From assembly GCA_947069175.1 (NCBI GenBank), contig CAMTDV010000013.1:55062610-55126609 (forward strand): a DNA stretch of 64,000 bases, read 5' to 3'. The stretch's first letter is position 1. Every line of letters begins with the position of its first letter. The notes under the pieces were generated by a model, which saw nothing but the letters and a program-made list of their open reading frames with translations, ran no database searches and had not been told where the DNA came from. Positions 8,843 through 20,640 of the stretch are shown in pieces. Both the position numbers and the translations under genes were made by a program. Origin of the DNA: Scalesia atractyloides. Lineage: Eukaryota; Streptophyta; Magnoliopsida; Asterales; Asteraceae.

Positions 8843-11800
8843 TGTCACACCCTCAATTTCCACTTACGGAGTTTTACCGCGAGACGTGTGAACAAACCAG
8901 AATCTAAGACACTAGTACGTCGAACGACTCTATATGATTTGATAATACGTTTTCCAAAATCATTTGTTGTAAATTTTAGATTACCAATATTTAGCATGAG
9001 TATCAGTTTTTAATTTGAGCGGAAGCATAAATAAGTAATGATGCGGGCGCCAACACAAACGCCAAAACAAATGAAAAATCCCAAAACAATATTAATAAAT
9101 GAGACTCGATAAAGATGTCTTGTTCAATGCATGTGCGTGCACCTAGAGCTCCTAGCGTCCTGAGAAACATGTAAAGAAACAAGTGTCAACATTAAAGATG
9201 AGTGAGTTCACAGGTTTTCATAAAATTGTTTGTTCGGTTATAGTTTGTTACTCCGTTATCCCTAACCCGGGATAACCAATCAGTTCCATTATTCCAATCC
9301 CGGAATAATAAGTTGTTGCTTCCAATATTCCCAAACCGGAATATTAAGTTGTTGTTTCCATTATCCCCAACCAGGGGTAATAAGTTGATGTTCCAATATT
9401 CCAAACCCGGAATATTAAGTTGTTCCGTAATTAAGTTCAATATTAATGTATATAGGTAGCTAGCCTAAAGTCATGTCACTAAGTGTTCACGATCGAAGCT
9501 GACTGTGTGCCTCCGTTTTGCCAGGCCTATCACATGACCATGGCGGTGTTAGGCCAATCATACATCCGTTGACCATACCCGGTCGGCTAGCGCGACTAGC
9601 TCGGATGGGGCTCGTCAGACCCAGTAGTACTACTTATAATTCCCCCGCTATTTAACCCAAATACTAACGATCCGAGGAGATTGTCGAGGACTTAAGTGAT
9701 AAAGCTGCATAGTGACCATAACATTACATTAACATTAACTTAGTTACCGTATAGTTAAGTGACGTTAAATTCGTATAACGTAAAGAGTTTGAGTTTGAGA
9801 GTGTATACATGTTTCTCCCCCTGTTGTTTAAAAACCGGATAAAGTTAGGGGCCGTGAACTCACCTTTATTTGCTCGGTTAGTGTGGCAAGGATGTTATAA
9901 GAAATGGGACCACTAGTTGCGTCCTAACAAACCAATTAATTCCACGTCAGTGTGTAATCACACCAATACAAATTCCACACGCAATTTACTCACAAAGTGA
10001 TACACACAAACAACATATCTAACACTCAAACATGCATGTAAATATTCCCATGTGATCATAGAAATCAAACAACTTATCATAAACATATTCCAAATCCATA
10101 CAACACTTTGTACATACAATCACAAGTTATCAACTTTCTGCTTAACACTCAATTATTCAGCTGTTTTCTAGGATTTTTATAAAATAGTTCTAACATTCCA
10201 AAAATTCCCATATTTTTACAATAGGTGACATTTATACCATAGAAATTTATATAATTTTTCCAAGTCCTAAACCTTTACCAATTAGCCATAGATATTAATT
10301 CACTAAGCTGCAGTCAGATTTACCACTTTCTGACTGCAGTCCACGGAAGAATTTATTTAAAAATCACTGATCGTCCGATTAACGAAATTCCAATTGGAGT
10401 TGCCCGGAAGTTTCTATACCTAGTTACTGTAGAAAAATCATGACTCAACTCCCTACCGATTTTAAAATCTAGCTTGATAAACAACCAACAAAATTCCAGA
10501 ATTTTAACAGCTTTACCTACTGAACTTGTTTAGCCCTTTAAAAATATCAAACGATTTCAGAAAATTATGAATCCAGTGCCATTAGATTCCTTATTAAAAT
10601 CTCTACATTCTAGACATCAGAAAATCCATTTTTCGACAACTAACGACCAAGTTACAGCCAGATGAAGTCGGCTGTAACTAGTATTCAGCAGGCTGTTTCA
10701 GCATTGTTGTTATTACAACTTACCTACATCGTTCCTATTGATCGACCTAATCCGGCAAAGACCGATTTTTGATCCTAGTTTACTACTAACTACTTATCCA
10801 TGCAAACCCTACTCAATAACCATAATCTTTATAAACAAATCATGGTTGTAAGCTATTGATTCCGAAAACAGTCATGTATACCCACACTATCAATTCAGCC
10901 GATTACTTGTAAACACATATGATCCGAAGACAATACAATCAATTCATTCAAGCACTTAGGGATTCCGCAAACAATTATTCACAAGCACATGATCAAAACA
11001 GCCTATTACTTATCCAACACATAAGACCCGAAACAACTAAACATTCAAACATGCATATTTATCCGAAACAACTAGACATTCAAACATATACATAATCCGA
11101 ACATGATCTTCTAATCAGAGATAACCTCTAATCTTTTAATAACAATATAAACGAACCGTGATTAAGCTAGGGGATCCGGTGATCAAAGCTGCTTGCGGCC
11201 GAGAGGAAAGATGTCGATGATTGCTGCTGCGACCGGAAGAAAAGAACAGAAAAACTGTTGCTTGTTGCGACCGAGATGATGATGAGGGTAAGGCAGTTTG
11301 TTTGCGACTGAAAAGATGAACAAAGAGTTGATCTCGATCGGTTAGGAGGAGCAAAGGGAGCTGCCGACGGCAGGTTTCTTTTAGGGTTTGGAGTTGTGAA
11401 AGAGCATGCATTAGTGTGTGTATATATAGGCGCAAGGTGATTAGAAATAGGGGATGGGTTTCCGATTTGGACTAGTTCTCGCGGCCAAGGGTTTGGGTTG
11501 CTCGCGGTTATGGTCTTGGGTTTTGGATAGCAAGCATGGCCGAGAATCTTGGGTTGTTTGGTTTGGGTCTTGATCACGTGGCCGAGGACTAAAGTTGCAT
11601 GCTATGAGTTTCGGTTTTGGTTAGTGTTTGTGGCCGAGGGACTTGGGTTGGGTTTAGGTTTTCGATGTGTGTTGGATTTGATCTTGGCCGAGAACTTGAC
11701 TTGAACTAGAGTTTAGAACTTGTTACTCCTAGAGTCGAAATGAACCAAGGTTTAGAACGTGTCGCGGTTTGGTTAAGTTCGTGCACGTATTAAATCTAAA

Positions 11801-11930
11801 TATTCAATCACTAAAACAATCACACAACACACAACACGTATTCATTTAATTCGTACACGTTCGTACACAAAGCACGTAATTAGATTGACACGTATTACGT
11901 TTAAGTTATCCGAAAACCCGGGATATCACA
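8843..11930 (-). repeat. E1 5' LTR (complete, 3088 bp)
   Basis: On the plus strand it begins TGTCACACCC and ends GGATATCACA, giving TG…CA termini. It pairs with 1-2893. It contains the five-box palindrome array at 9255-9416 and TATATATA at 11421-11428. Its outer edge abuts Copia gag sequence of C3 at 11931. The short ORFs in it (for example 9192-9440 and 11136-11577) are non-coding by-products of repeats. Confidence 0.95.
9255..9416. repeat. Five-palindrome array in E1 5' LTR
   Basis: Same array as 218-379 at the 9037-bp offset, with single-base differences inside boxes (for example CCCAACCCG versus CCTAACCCG in box 1). Confidence 0.85.
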
Positions 11931-12350
11931 TTTTTGCTCTTCCTCATTTGTGAACTTCCCTGGAACTTCAACTTTAATGCATTCCATAATGATTGTGAGT
12001 TATCATCATCTTGCAGCAATGCTAAGATATCTACTTTGATTGATTGTTGCAATATGCTCATCATTTTCTTCTCATTGACTAATTTTTCTTTTTCAATCGT
12101 TGTGAACTGAGTCAACGTCTTCTCCAATTCATTTTCCCCAATTGTTGCGATATATTTTTTTCTATAGCAAACCATCAGTTAAAATGGTTTGCTTGTACCC
12201 AGTTAACAAACCGTTCATTCCAACTGTCAAAATTCTCCAAATTCATCAACTTTGGGGGTTTCACCATTGCCCCATTTCGTTTTCCAAATTCAGATTCTAT
12301 GTGGCTGTAGCTGATACATTAACACTTGACATAGCAAACACGTTGTAAAA
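11931..12350 (-). pseudogene. gag: C3 gag N-terminal part, broken
   Basis: Sense frames around 12350 read MENEFYNVF…, then KPPKLMNLENFDSW…NWVQANHF, then the ENELEKTLTQF…ILQQSIK…SLWNALKLKFQGSSQMRKSK block. The same order is found in C5 (about 60490-60120) and C6 (about 62850-63290). Stops and frame changes occur near 12300 and 12180. The frame ends at the E1 junction. It encodes the N-terminal half of a Copia capsid protein. Confidence 0.8.
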
Positions 12351-12372
12351 TTCGTTCTCCATTTTACAAGCC

Positions 12373-12873
12373 TAAAACAACGTTAAATTCTAAAACGATT
12401 AAGATTTCGGTTTGAAACTTCAAAGCGTTATTCTCTTCAATTTCAGGTGTGTAATCTTTAATTTTTTCAAAAACTTCATGTAAAGTATACATTGTAAATC
12501 TAGAATTCTTTTTAATATCAGTCAAAGCTACATCCCATTCTAAAGGTAAAACATCTGCAAATTTTGCTACCTTTTCATAGTCGAAAAACTTTACCTTAGG
12601 TTAAAATTCTTTTAACTTGTTAACCAAATCACAAAAACACTTTATCAAATCATCCTGTGATTCATCTTCTTTACATGTAAAAGTTTCAAATCTGTTAACC
12701 CAAATATTTTTGCGATCTTGAGAATTGATGTACAAAGGCACCTCTTCCCAATCATTCATCATTAAGCTCAGTTTGTATGAAAATAAATCGTTAAATTTTA
12801 AGATTTCACTTCGTTCGAAGGTACCACTTCTTGAGAAGATAACTTTGTGCGAAGTAAACTTAACTTGGTGCAA
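12373..12873 (-). pseudogene. Second, different Copia gag (UBN2-like) fragment in C3 leader
   Basis: The frame 12873-12601 and its continuation past one stop read DDLIKCFCDLVNKLKEF, then KFADVLPLEW and YTLHEVFEKIKDY. These are typical of the C-terminal half of UBN2-type Copia Gag. It lies between the PBS and this element's own Gag N-terminus, which is the wrong order for one gene. It is either captured from another Copia family or left by an internal rearrangement. C5's leader has no such block. Confidence 0.6.
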
Positions 12874-12940
12874 AGTAAACTTAACTTCATGCCAAATGAA
12901 GAAAAAATTTTAACAAAATTTCACTTCGTGTGAAGTGAGA
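12805..12940. repeat. Palindrome cluster CACTTCGTRYGAAGTG in C3 leader
   Basis: Repeated variants include cttcgttcgaag at 12809 and cacttcgtgtgaagtg at 12922-12937, with weaker copies between. The same word recurs in the C3 LTR at 13334-13443. Confidence 0.7.
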
Positions 12941-13083
12941 CTCTTTTGGAACTTGATTTTATGTAATCCTTGAGAAAATTAATCCATTTCAACCGGTAGA
13001 TCTTTTGGAAAATGATAAAAGATGAGAAAAATGAGTAGAAGAGAAGTAGAATCTTGTTGAATGTCTTCAAATCAGGCCACCCT

Positions 13084-13095
13084 GCTCTGATAGCA
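13084..13095 (-). other. C3 primer binding site
   Basis: Sense TGCTATCAGAGC differs at one base from the initiator-Met PBS TGGTATCAGAGC and lies two bases from the LTR end at 13098. Confidence 0.75.
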
Positions 13096-13097
13096 CT

Positions 13098-13474
13098 TGT
13101 AGGTCCGAGATCCCAATTCGATAGCTCAGGTCTAACTTGAATAACCTAGTCCATAACAAGCAGAATCCGTTTTAGATTATGCGACATGGCTAACAAGACT
13201 ATATTTCATCAATTAGCTTCTTTCATTAATATTTCAATGTGTACAAGATCCAGAAAACTACTCAGACAGAGCGCCGCATCTAGTTTACACAAATGTCTAA
13301 CTAACACTAACACCACTAACCTATGTATAGAAGATTCACTTCATACGAGGCTAGTGTATTCACTTCGTATGAGGTGAAGTTCTCTTTATACGAAGTGAAC
13401 TACTTCACTTTGTACTAGGTGATAATTCACTTCGTGCGAACTGAACATTACATAATTAAATATCTAATCTAACA
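13098..13474 (-). repeat. C3 5' LTR (377 bp)
   Basis: Sense termini are TGTTAGATTAG and CCTACA, next to a PBS. It contains at least four TTCACTTCGTAYGA-like palindromic copies in its U3 side (13334-13443). Its partner LTR would lie outside the window. No coding content. Confidence 0.8.
13334..13443. repeat. Palindrome cluster in C3 LTR
   Basis: Successive variants of TTCACTTCGTACGAAGTGAA include ttcacttcatacgagg, cacttcgtatgaggtgaa, ttatacgaagtgaa, cttcactttgtacta and ttcacttcgtgcgaactgaa. Confidence 0.75.
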
Positions 13475-14684
13475 TTTTGCTCCTATTGCAGACTCGATGT
13501 TATTCAATGAAGTAGGCGACAGACATATGTATCAACATATTCTATATAAGTCACTAGTTAGCCTTTCAAATGTTCTACTACAGGAAAGTTGGTTGTTAAA
13601 CATGTTAACTAAATGTGAAAATGAAGTAATGGAATATGGAGGAAGACTTAGCAACCATTTTAACACTAATACAAGCAAGCTTCTTTCAACTTTTCGGGGA
13701 TGGGGTTGATCCCCATCCTTTCCCTTTATTGTGTCATGTGCTCCTCGGGATCGGTTGTACCATCATGTAACTTCATGTTGGGCGTTTGGAAGCATTTTGG
13801 TATCTTTGCATTGCATATTGGTGGTACAAAACGAGATATCTTTTGGCTTCCGTCTGGAATTTTAGGAATAGGTCTGATCCCTACATCCTGCATAAAACCA
13901 TAGTTAGTGTCTATAGTTGTATTATGAAAATTGTTACCTCCTATTTGACTTAAAGGTGGTATTCCAGAAGTGTATCTGGGATAAGACATGTCTGCTGTAA
14001 TAGTTGGGCCCGAGGAATAAATAGTCTGCATGGGGATGAAATCCCCATCATGGATTTCTAATTTCCTCAATGGTTGGCTTCTTGAGGATCCTTGATTCTT
14101 AAAGACTTGGATCCAATATAAGTTTGTGTTGAAGGTCTTGATGGGTAACCCATGAATCCTTGAACACAAGTTGAGGATCCTTGATGCTGGAAATAGGATT
14201 CTTGAAGCTGGAACATCTCCATGTATCCTTCTGATTGAGGGAAGGATCCTTGAGGCTGAGTCATTGCTAGTGATCCTTGCTGGAGGATAGAGGATGCTTG
14301 AGGTTGAACAGTGGATCCTCTAGAAAGCTGAATTGTTGATGCCAGAGTGACAAAGTTCAACACCCTAGCATCAATGGAGAATGATCTTCTCCTGGCCTCT
14401 TCTGTTTCTTGATGTCTTCAATTTCTCACAAGATCTTCTAGTTAGTCATGTCCTGCTGCTCCATATAGATTTTCATCTGTGAATACAAAATAGAAAGTTC
14501 ATTGTCAGTATTAGTAGAGGATGAAGTAGCAAAGTTTTGATCCTGTGAAGATGGATGATGTCTTCTTCTGAGCATTTTTAACATTCTTCTGGAATGGTGG
14601 GCGAATGGGAGGCAACGACATAGTGGTTTGAGGCGAGTTAATCGTTGGCATGGTAGTTGAGGTAGATTTCCCTTGAGAGGCCAT
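13475..14684 (-). pseudogene. gag: G4: Tat-like Ty3/Gypsy gag, N-terminal half
   Basis: ATG at 14684 opens MASQGKSTSTTM…, followed by a low-complexity region with repeated (Q)GSS-type motifs (about 14360-14070). A capsid core follows (KLHDGTTDPEEHMT, GINPIPEKLKEACL, then KWLLSLPPYSITSFSHLVNMF in a shifted frame near 13640). This is the retrotransposon-gag fold typical of large plant Gypsy elements. Several frameshifts and stops make it a relic. C3 cuts it at 13474; E2 separates it from its own leader, PBS and LTR at 25892 onward. 14685-14749 is leader. Confidence 0.8.
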
Positions 14685-14744
14685 GATATTGTGGAATTGA
14701 TAAGAATGAGTAGAAAGAAAGAAAATTTTTAGAATTGAAGCTCC

Positions 14745-14749
14745 ATTTG
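14745..14749. other. Probable target-site duplication of E2 (left)
   Basis: atttg here and acttg at 25892-25896 flank E2, matching at four of five bases, as expected for an old 5-bp duplication. Confidence 0.5.
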
Positions 14750-16878
14750 TGTCACACCCTGAATTTCCACTTGCGAGTTTTACCGCGAGGCGGGTGATCA
14801 AACCAGAATCTCAGACACTAGCAGTATCGAACGACTCTATATGATTTATTTAAACGTTTTCCAAAAACATTTGTTTAACCATTCATAGTCATTTTCAAAA
14901 TATCTTAGTTTCAAAGTTTAGCGGAAGCATTAAAGTAAAGTAACGGGCACCAACACAAACGCCAAAACCAAAAATCCCAAACATTATTCGTAAATAAGAC
15001 TCGATAAAAATGTCTTGATCAAATGCAAGTGAGTTCACCTAGCGCTCCTACGTCCTGAGAAACATGTAAAGAAACAAGTGTCAACATTAAAGATGAGTGA
15101 GTTCACAGGTTTTTATAAGTTCACAAGTTCGGTTTAAAAGTTTGTTTTTCCCCATTATCCCTAACCCGGGATAACGACATAGTTACATTATTCCTAACCC
15201 GGAATGATAATGTTGGTTCGTAATTAAGTTCAATGTTAACATGTAGGTAGTGAGCCTAAAGTTTTGTCACATAAGAGTTCACGATCGAAACTGACTGTTG
15301 TTGCCTCAGAGTTGCCTGGTCAATCACTGACCATGTCGAAAATTAGGCCAAATTAATCACCCATTGACCATTCCCGGTCGGCTAGCGCGACTAGCTCGGG
15401 TGGGGCTTGTCGGGCCCAATAGTACTACCATAATTTCCCCGCTATCTAACTCAATACTAACGATCCGAGAGTTGATTGAGGACTTCCATGATAAAGCTAC
15501 TTAGTGACCATAACGTATATTAACATTAACTTAGTTACCGAATAGTTAACGGCGTTAATTTCGCATAACGTAAAAAGATAGAGTTGTAGAGCGTGTACAT
15601 GTTTCTCCCCCTGTTGTTTAAAACCGGATAAAATAGGGGCCGTGAACTCACCTTAAATTGCTCGGTAAGAATAACGCAAAAGAAGCAAATGATGGGACCG
15701 CTAATCGCGTCCTAACATGTCAACCGATTTAAAGTTAGTGTGTGAACACACTGATACAAAACCCTACGCATAACTAACACACAGTGCGCACACGTAATAA
15801 CCAATTCGAAACCACAATCATGCATGAAAAGTATCATCATAAAAAATAATGATCAAACCAACTTGTCATAAACACATATTAACTCATACATCACTTTCGT
15901 ACACACAACGCAAGTTATCATGTTTTGGCTTGCACGCTCATAACTGGGCTGTTTTCGAGGATTTTATAAAATAGTTCCAACGTTCCAAATATTCCAATTT
16001 TTTTACAGGAAATGTCAATTAGACTGTAGAAATTTATGTAAATTTTCCAGTCCTAAAGTTTTACCAATTATTTCTAAACATTTATATACTAGGCTGCAGT
16101 CAGATTCGTCCTTTCTGACTGCAGTCCACGGGAAAAATTATTTTAAAATTATCGTTCATCCAATTAACAAAATTCCAGCGGGAGATTTCCGGAAATTCCC
16201 GTCTCCAGTTACTGTACAAATTTCGTGACCTAACCCCCTACAAACTATGAGATCCGACTCGATAAACAACCTGCAAATTCTGCAGAATTTACGCAGCTTC
16301 AGCTGCTGCACTAAATGACCATTTAAAAATAGCAAACGACCTCAGAAAAATATGAATCTGGCTCCATTAGAAGCCTTTTTCAAAAATACATGTTTTAGAC
16401 TTCAGAAAATCCACTTTTCGATAAATAATGATAGGTTACAGCCAATTGAAGTTTGCTGTAAATGTCAATCAGCAAACTGTTTTCGACTTTTATCGCATTA
16501 GAACATGTTTAAACGATCATGACGCTTAGTAATAATGATTAACAACAGGTTGACTTGTCAAATATCATCATATATATCAATATCAATATTCATGCAAACC
16601 CTAAATATTTATCATGATCTTTATCGCTAAAATCGCAGCCTACGATTTTAGTATTCAACATAACATCACAACCGCAAAGATTCGCACATTCATCCGAACT
16701 AATCATAAATTACCACACTTTTTCATACTAATAATCCTACAAACACATAATCATGATCTTTATTACACAAACCCTAGTGTGAATCGCAAAACAATTAAAC
16801 CCTAACCATGAAACGATGATGATTAGCGAACCGGGATATGATTGGAATCAATCCGGAAGTTAGAGCTTGTGCGACCGT

Positions 16879-17010
16879 GAGGGGGGGGGGCTGCCGTCAC
16901 CTTCTTCTAGGTGTTAGGGTTTTGGAATTTTTTTTTTGTAAAGAAACAACATGCATGTGGATATAATAAAGGGGGGGGTGGGGGCGACCGCAATAGGGGG
17001 GGGGGACGGT
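16879..17010 (+). other. G-run cluster in E2 3' LTR
   Basis: Several runs of 5-12 G occur within about 130 bp on the plus (antisense) strand, enough for G-quadruplex folding. The partner LTR has the cluster at about 25334-25458 with changed run lengths. Confidence 0.6.
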
Positions 17011-17210
17011 TTGGGTTAAGGGGCTTGGGCCTCAAGTTTAGGTTATTTCCTTTGGCCGCAAGGAGGTGTGGGTCGAAAGGTCGACACGTTTCGCGGCTCG
17101 GTTCGGTTCGGCTATTTTTTTATTAATTTTTTTTCTTATTATTATTATTTTTTTAAAACTAATAATCGCGAAATCAAGGCGTGATACAATAATCTACAAA
17201 ATCTACAAAC

Positions 17211-17321
17211 GTCTAATAACACATAGCACGTAATTTAGATACAACCCGTCTAATAACACATAGCACGTAATTCAGATACAATCCATCTAATAACACATAG
17301 CACGTGATTCACCCTATAGAT
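17211..17321. repeat. Three 37-bp tandem repeats (E2 3' LTR)
   Basis: Units start at 17211, 17248 and 17285 with GTCTAATAACACATAGCACG. The same triplet is at 25663, 25700 and 25737. Confidence 0.85.
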
Positions 17322-17432
17322 TCACAAAGTTAGCGTAGTTATTGCGAGCGTGTAATTTAATTCTCGAATTAAATCAGCGTAGGAGTGAATAACCGTAAAG
17401 TAGCGCGTTTAAGATACCTGAAAAACCGGGAT

Positions 17433-17589
17433 GTCACATTTTCCCCATGTTGAAAGAATTTTCGTCCCGAAAATTGAGTAAACGCGGTTTAGAAAGCAAC
17501 GCACAAAGATTCAGTTTGTTAGAATGGTACAAGTAATTCCCAGGCTGTCACATCATCCCTATGTTGAAAGAATTTCGTCCCGAAATTTA
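17433..17589 (-). other. Duplicated polypurine tract region of E2
   Basis: The LTR-proximal tract (17439-17456) and a copy about 115 bp inside (17553-17570) share about 40 bp including the TTCGGGACGAAA-type stretch. The inner copy ends in a pseudo-LTR start TGTGACAGCC (17543-17552). Same arrangement as E1. Confidence 0.65.
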
Positions 17590-20500
17590 GTCGGCGGTAA
17601 CGTCGGATTGCTGCTCAGCTGCAAAAAGGTGTGGATATTTGCTTTTCATTTGGTCCTCTCTTTCCCACGTGAACTCCGGTCCACGCTTAGAGTTCCAACG
17701 AACCTTGACGATCGGTATCTTGTTGTGCCTTTGAGTCTTAATCTCACGGTCCATGATCTCGATAGGTTGTTCCACAAAATGCAGTTGCTCATCCACTTGA
17801 ATCTCATCCAATGGAATGATTAGGTCTCATCTGATAGGCACTTCTTCAGATTGGACACGTGAAAAACATTTTGAACTCCACTGAGTTTGGTAGGAAGGTC
17901 TAACTGATAAGCTACGTGCCCGATACGCTTCGAAATCACAAATGGGCCTACGTACCGTGGATTTAGTTTGCCTCGTTTCCCAAAACGAATTACAACCTTC
18001 CAGGGTGACACTTTCAGTAGGACGCGGTCACCTACTTGAAATTCGAGCGGTTTACGTCGTTGATCAGCGTAACTTTTCTGTCAATTCTGTGCAGCTGCCA
18101 TGCGGTTTCTGATTTGCACAATCTTTTCAGTAGCCTCAAGTATCAACTCAGGACCTGTGAGTTGACTGTCACCGACTTCTGCCCAACAGACCGGTGATCT
18201 ACATTTTCGACCGTATAATGCTTCAAACGGTGCTGCCTGAATACTCGTATGGTAACTGTTTTTATACGAGAATTCCACTAAAGGCAGATGGATTTCCCAA
18301 CTGTTCCCGAAGTCTACCACACATGCCCTAAGCATGTCTTCCAAGGTCTGAATGGTCCTTTCACTTTGACCATCCGTCTGAGGGTGATAAGCTGTGCTCA
18401 TATCTAAGCGTGTACCCAACGCTTTCTGAAGTGACTGCCAAAAGTTGGACGTGAAACGAGCATCTCTGTCTGAGATGATGGACGTTGGCACCCCGTGCCG
18501 AGAAACTACTTACTTAATGTAGAAGCGAGTCAACTTATCCATCTTATTTGTTTCCTTGGTGGCTAGGAAGTGTGCAGACTTAGTTAGACGATCCACGATT
18601 ACCCAGATGGTATCGCAACCACCCGTAGTTCGCGGGAGTTTAGTGATAAGTCATCGTGATTGATCATTCACAGTGGATTTCCAGGTTATTGATAGCTGAT
18701 GTTCTAGTATTCACCTTGATTTCGCACAAGTCAAACACTTGCTCATGTAGGTGGCTATATCCGCTTTCATGTTGGGCCACCAGTATGCGGCTTTAAGGTC
18801 TTGATACATCTTATCCGAACCAGGATGGACAGAGTATCGGGATTTGTGAGCTTCATCCATTACTAGCTTCCTGAGGTCTCCGTAGAGAGGTACCCATATA
18901 CGATTCATTAAATATCGGGCACAGGGTTTCACTTCCCAATCGCGTTCCATCTTTCTCACAGATTCGGCCTTGATGTTTTCTTCCTTAACTGCTTCTAGCT
19001 GCGCGTCACGTATCTGTTCGGGTAACCCAGAATGAATTGTGAACTGTAGTGCTCGTACCCGACGAGGTTTCAAGTGCTCCTTCCTACTGAGGGCATCAGC
19101 TACCATGTTAGCTTTACCCGGGTGATACCCAATGGCGCATTCATAATTGTTTAGGAGTTCGACCCAGCGACGCTGTCGCATGTTTAACTCCTTCAGGTCG
19201 AAAATATGTTGGAGGCTCTTGTGATCCATGTAAATTGTGCACCTTGTTCCATATAGATAGTGTCTCCAAATCTTAAGTGCAAACACAACTGCTCCCAATT
19301 CCAGGTCATGTGTCGTGTAGTTCTTCTCGTGAACCTTCAACTGTCGGGATGCATACGCGATGACCTTATCACGTTGCATGAGTACACATCCCAATCCCTG
19401 AATGGAAGTGTCACAATATACCACAAAATCATCTATCCCCTCTGGCAAGGATAAAATGGGCGCACTACAAAGCTTCTGTTTCAGCAATTGAAATGTTGCT
19501 TCCTGTTTGTCACTCCAAGCATACTTGTACCCTTCTAAGTGAGAGTGGTAAGCGGTTGTGCGATCTTTGAGAATCCCTCGAAGAAACGTCTGTAGTAACT
19601 AGCCAAACCCAAAAATTGGCGGATCTGTGTCGGTGTCCTGGGTGCTTCCCAGTTCTTGATAGCATCGATCTTGGCGGGATCAACGTGTATACGTTTTTCA
19701 TTCACGATATGCCCGAGGAATTTAACTTCCCGAATCCAGAAATCACACTTTGAAAACTTGGCATATAGTTTCTCCTGTTGAAGTAATTCCAGCAATAATC
19801 GCAGATGCTCAGCATGTTCTTCTTCACCCTTAGAGTAGATGAGTATATCATCGATGACAAACTTGTCGAGGTACGGCTTAGACACGCAGTTCATGAGGTC
19901 CATGAACACCGCGGTGTGGTTGGTGAGACCGAAGGGCATGACCAAGAACTCGTAATGGCCATACCGAGTGCGAAATGCCGTCTTGGAGATATCCTCCTCC
20001 CTGAGCCGTAGCTGGTGATAACCGGACCGTAGATCAATCTTGGAAGTAGTAGCTTGACCCTTGAAGCTGGTCGAAAAGATCGTCGATGCGAGGTAATGGG
20101 TATCGGTTCTTGACAGTAACCTTATTGAGTTCCCTGTAGTCGATGCACATGCGGAAGGTCTCGTCCTTCTTCTTAACAAAAAGGACCAGAGCTCCCCATG
20201 GCGAAGTACTGGGTCGGATAAATCCTTTTTCCAACAATTCCTGAAGTTGGGTGGACAACTCTTGCAGCTCTGCTGGAGCTAAGCGTACGGGGCCTTGGCG
20301 ATAGGAGTCGCATGGTTCGCCAATTCGATTTCAAACTCCACTTGTCGATGTGGTGGAAGACCAGGTATCTCCTCTGGAAATACATCGGGAAAGTCACGGA
20401 CGACGGGGATATCTTCAATCCGCTTCTCGTCCTAGGCTGGTCCGTGACCAGTGCGAGCAAAGCGAAGGAGTTCTTTCTCCGAAGATACTTCTGAGCTTGC

Positions 20501-20640
20501 ATGTAAGAGATGATGTTTGTGACGGCGCCTGCCTTCTCGCCTTGCACCATCAAGACTTCGTCGTTAGAGAGCGGAATACGGATAGCTTTCTCGAAATAGA
20601 GAACTTCAGCTCGGACATCGGATAGCCGTCCATTCCGGCT
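17587..20640 (-). pseudogene. pol: E2 pol, decayed (protease end to chromodomain-like tail)
   Basis: Homologous to E1 pol but broken into many frames. RT pieces lie at 20258-19535, RNase H plus integrase zinc domain at 19487-18711 (H-H-C-C present), the integrase core after a disrupted stretch at 18700-18495 (second Asp and Glu region at 18491-18081), and GPY/F and chromodomain-like parts at 18011-17587. In RT, nine bases are missing beside the catalytic site, so E1's FVIVFIDD becomes FVIDD. No functional enzyme can come from this copy without frame repair. Confidence 0.9.

Larger units (their letters stand above)
1..11930 (-). mobile_element. E1: Tekay-like Ty3/Gypsy LTR retrotransposon (nearly complete)
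   Basis: A minus-strand element is bounded by two long direct repeats, 1-2893 and 8843-11930, that align at a constant offset of 9037 bp. The left copy is cut by the window edge. In sense order it holds the 5' LTR, an initiator-Met PBS, ORF0, gag with a predicted intron, a single open pol frame, a polypurine tract and the 3' LTR. Pol order (PR-RT-RH-IN-chromodomain-like tail) and the GPY/F-type module place it in the chromoviruses, most like Tekay/Del. It sits inside the gag gene of Copia element C3. Few substitutions separate the LTRs, so it is the youngest element here. gag carries one frameshift and one stop, so the copy probably needs help in trans. Confidence 0.93.
11931..13474 (-). mobile_element. 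C3: Ty1/Copia element, 5' end only (split by E1)
   Basis: In sense order this holds an LTR (13474-13098), a near-initiator-Met PBS, a leader, a foreign gag-like block and the N-terminal part of a Copia gag that stops where E1 enters at 11930. The remainder would continue left of the window, beyond E1. Its outer edge at 13474 cuts the gag of Gypsy element G4, so C3 inserted into G4. Gag resembles that of C5 and C6, whose Sirevirus affinity is clearer. Confidence 0.85.
14750..17438 (-). repeat. E2 3' LTR
   Basis: Plus-strand ends are TGTCACACCC and GGGATGTCACA. It holds two dyad boxes (15154-15175 and 15187-15208) like the five in E1, G-rich tracts at 16879-17010, and three 37-bp tandem units at 17211-17321. 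Confidence 0.93.

Noticed and set aside
13497..13709. Plus-strand ORF after a ttgcag acceptor-like site, looking like a host exon
   Set aside because: The minus strand of the same stretch encodes Gypsy gag (…LPPYSITSFSHLVNMF…), so the plus ORF is antisense noise.
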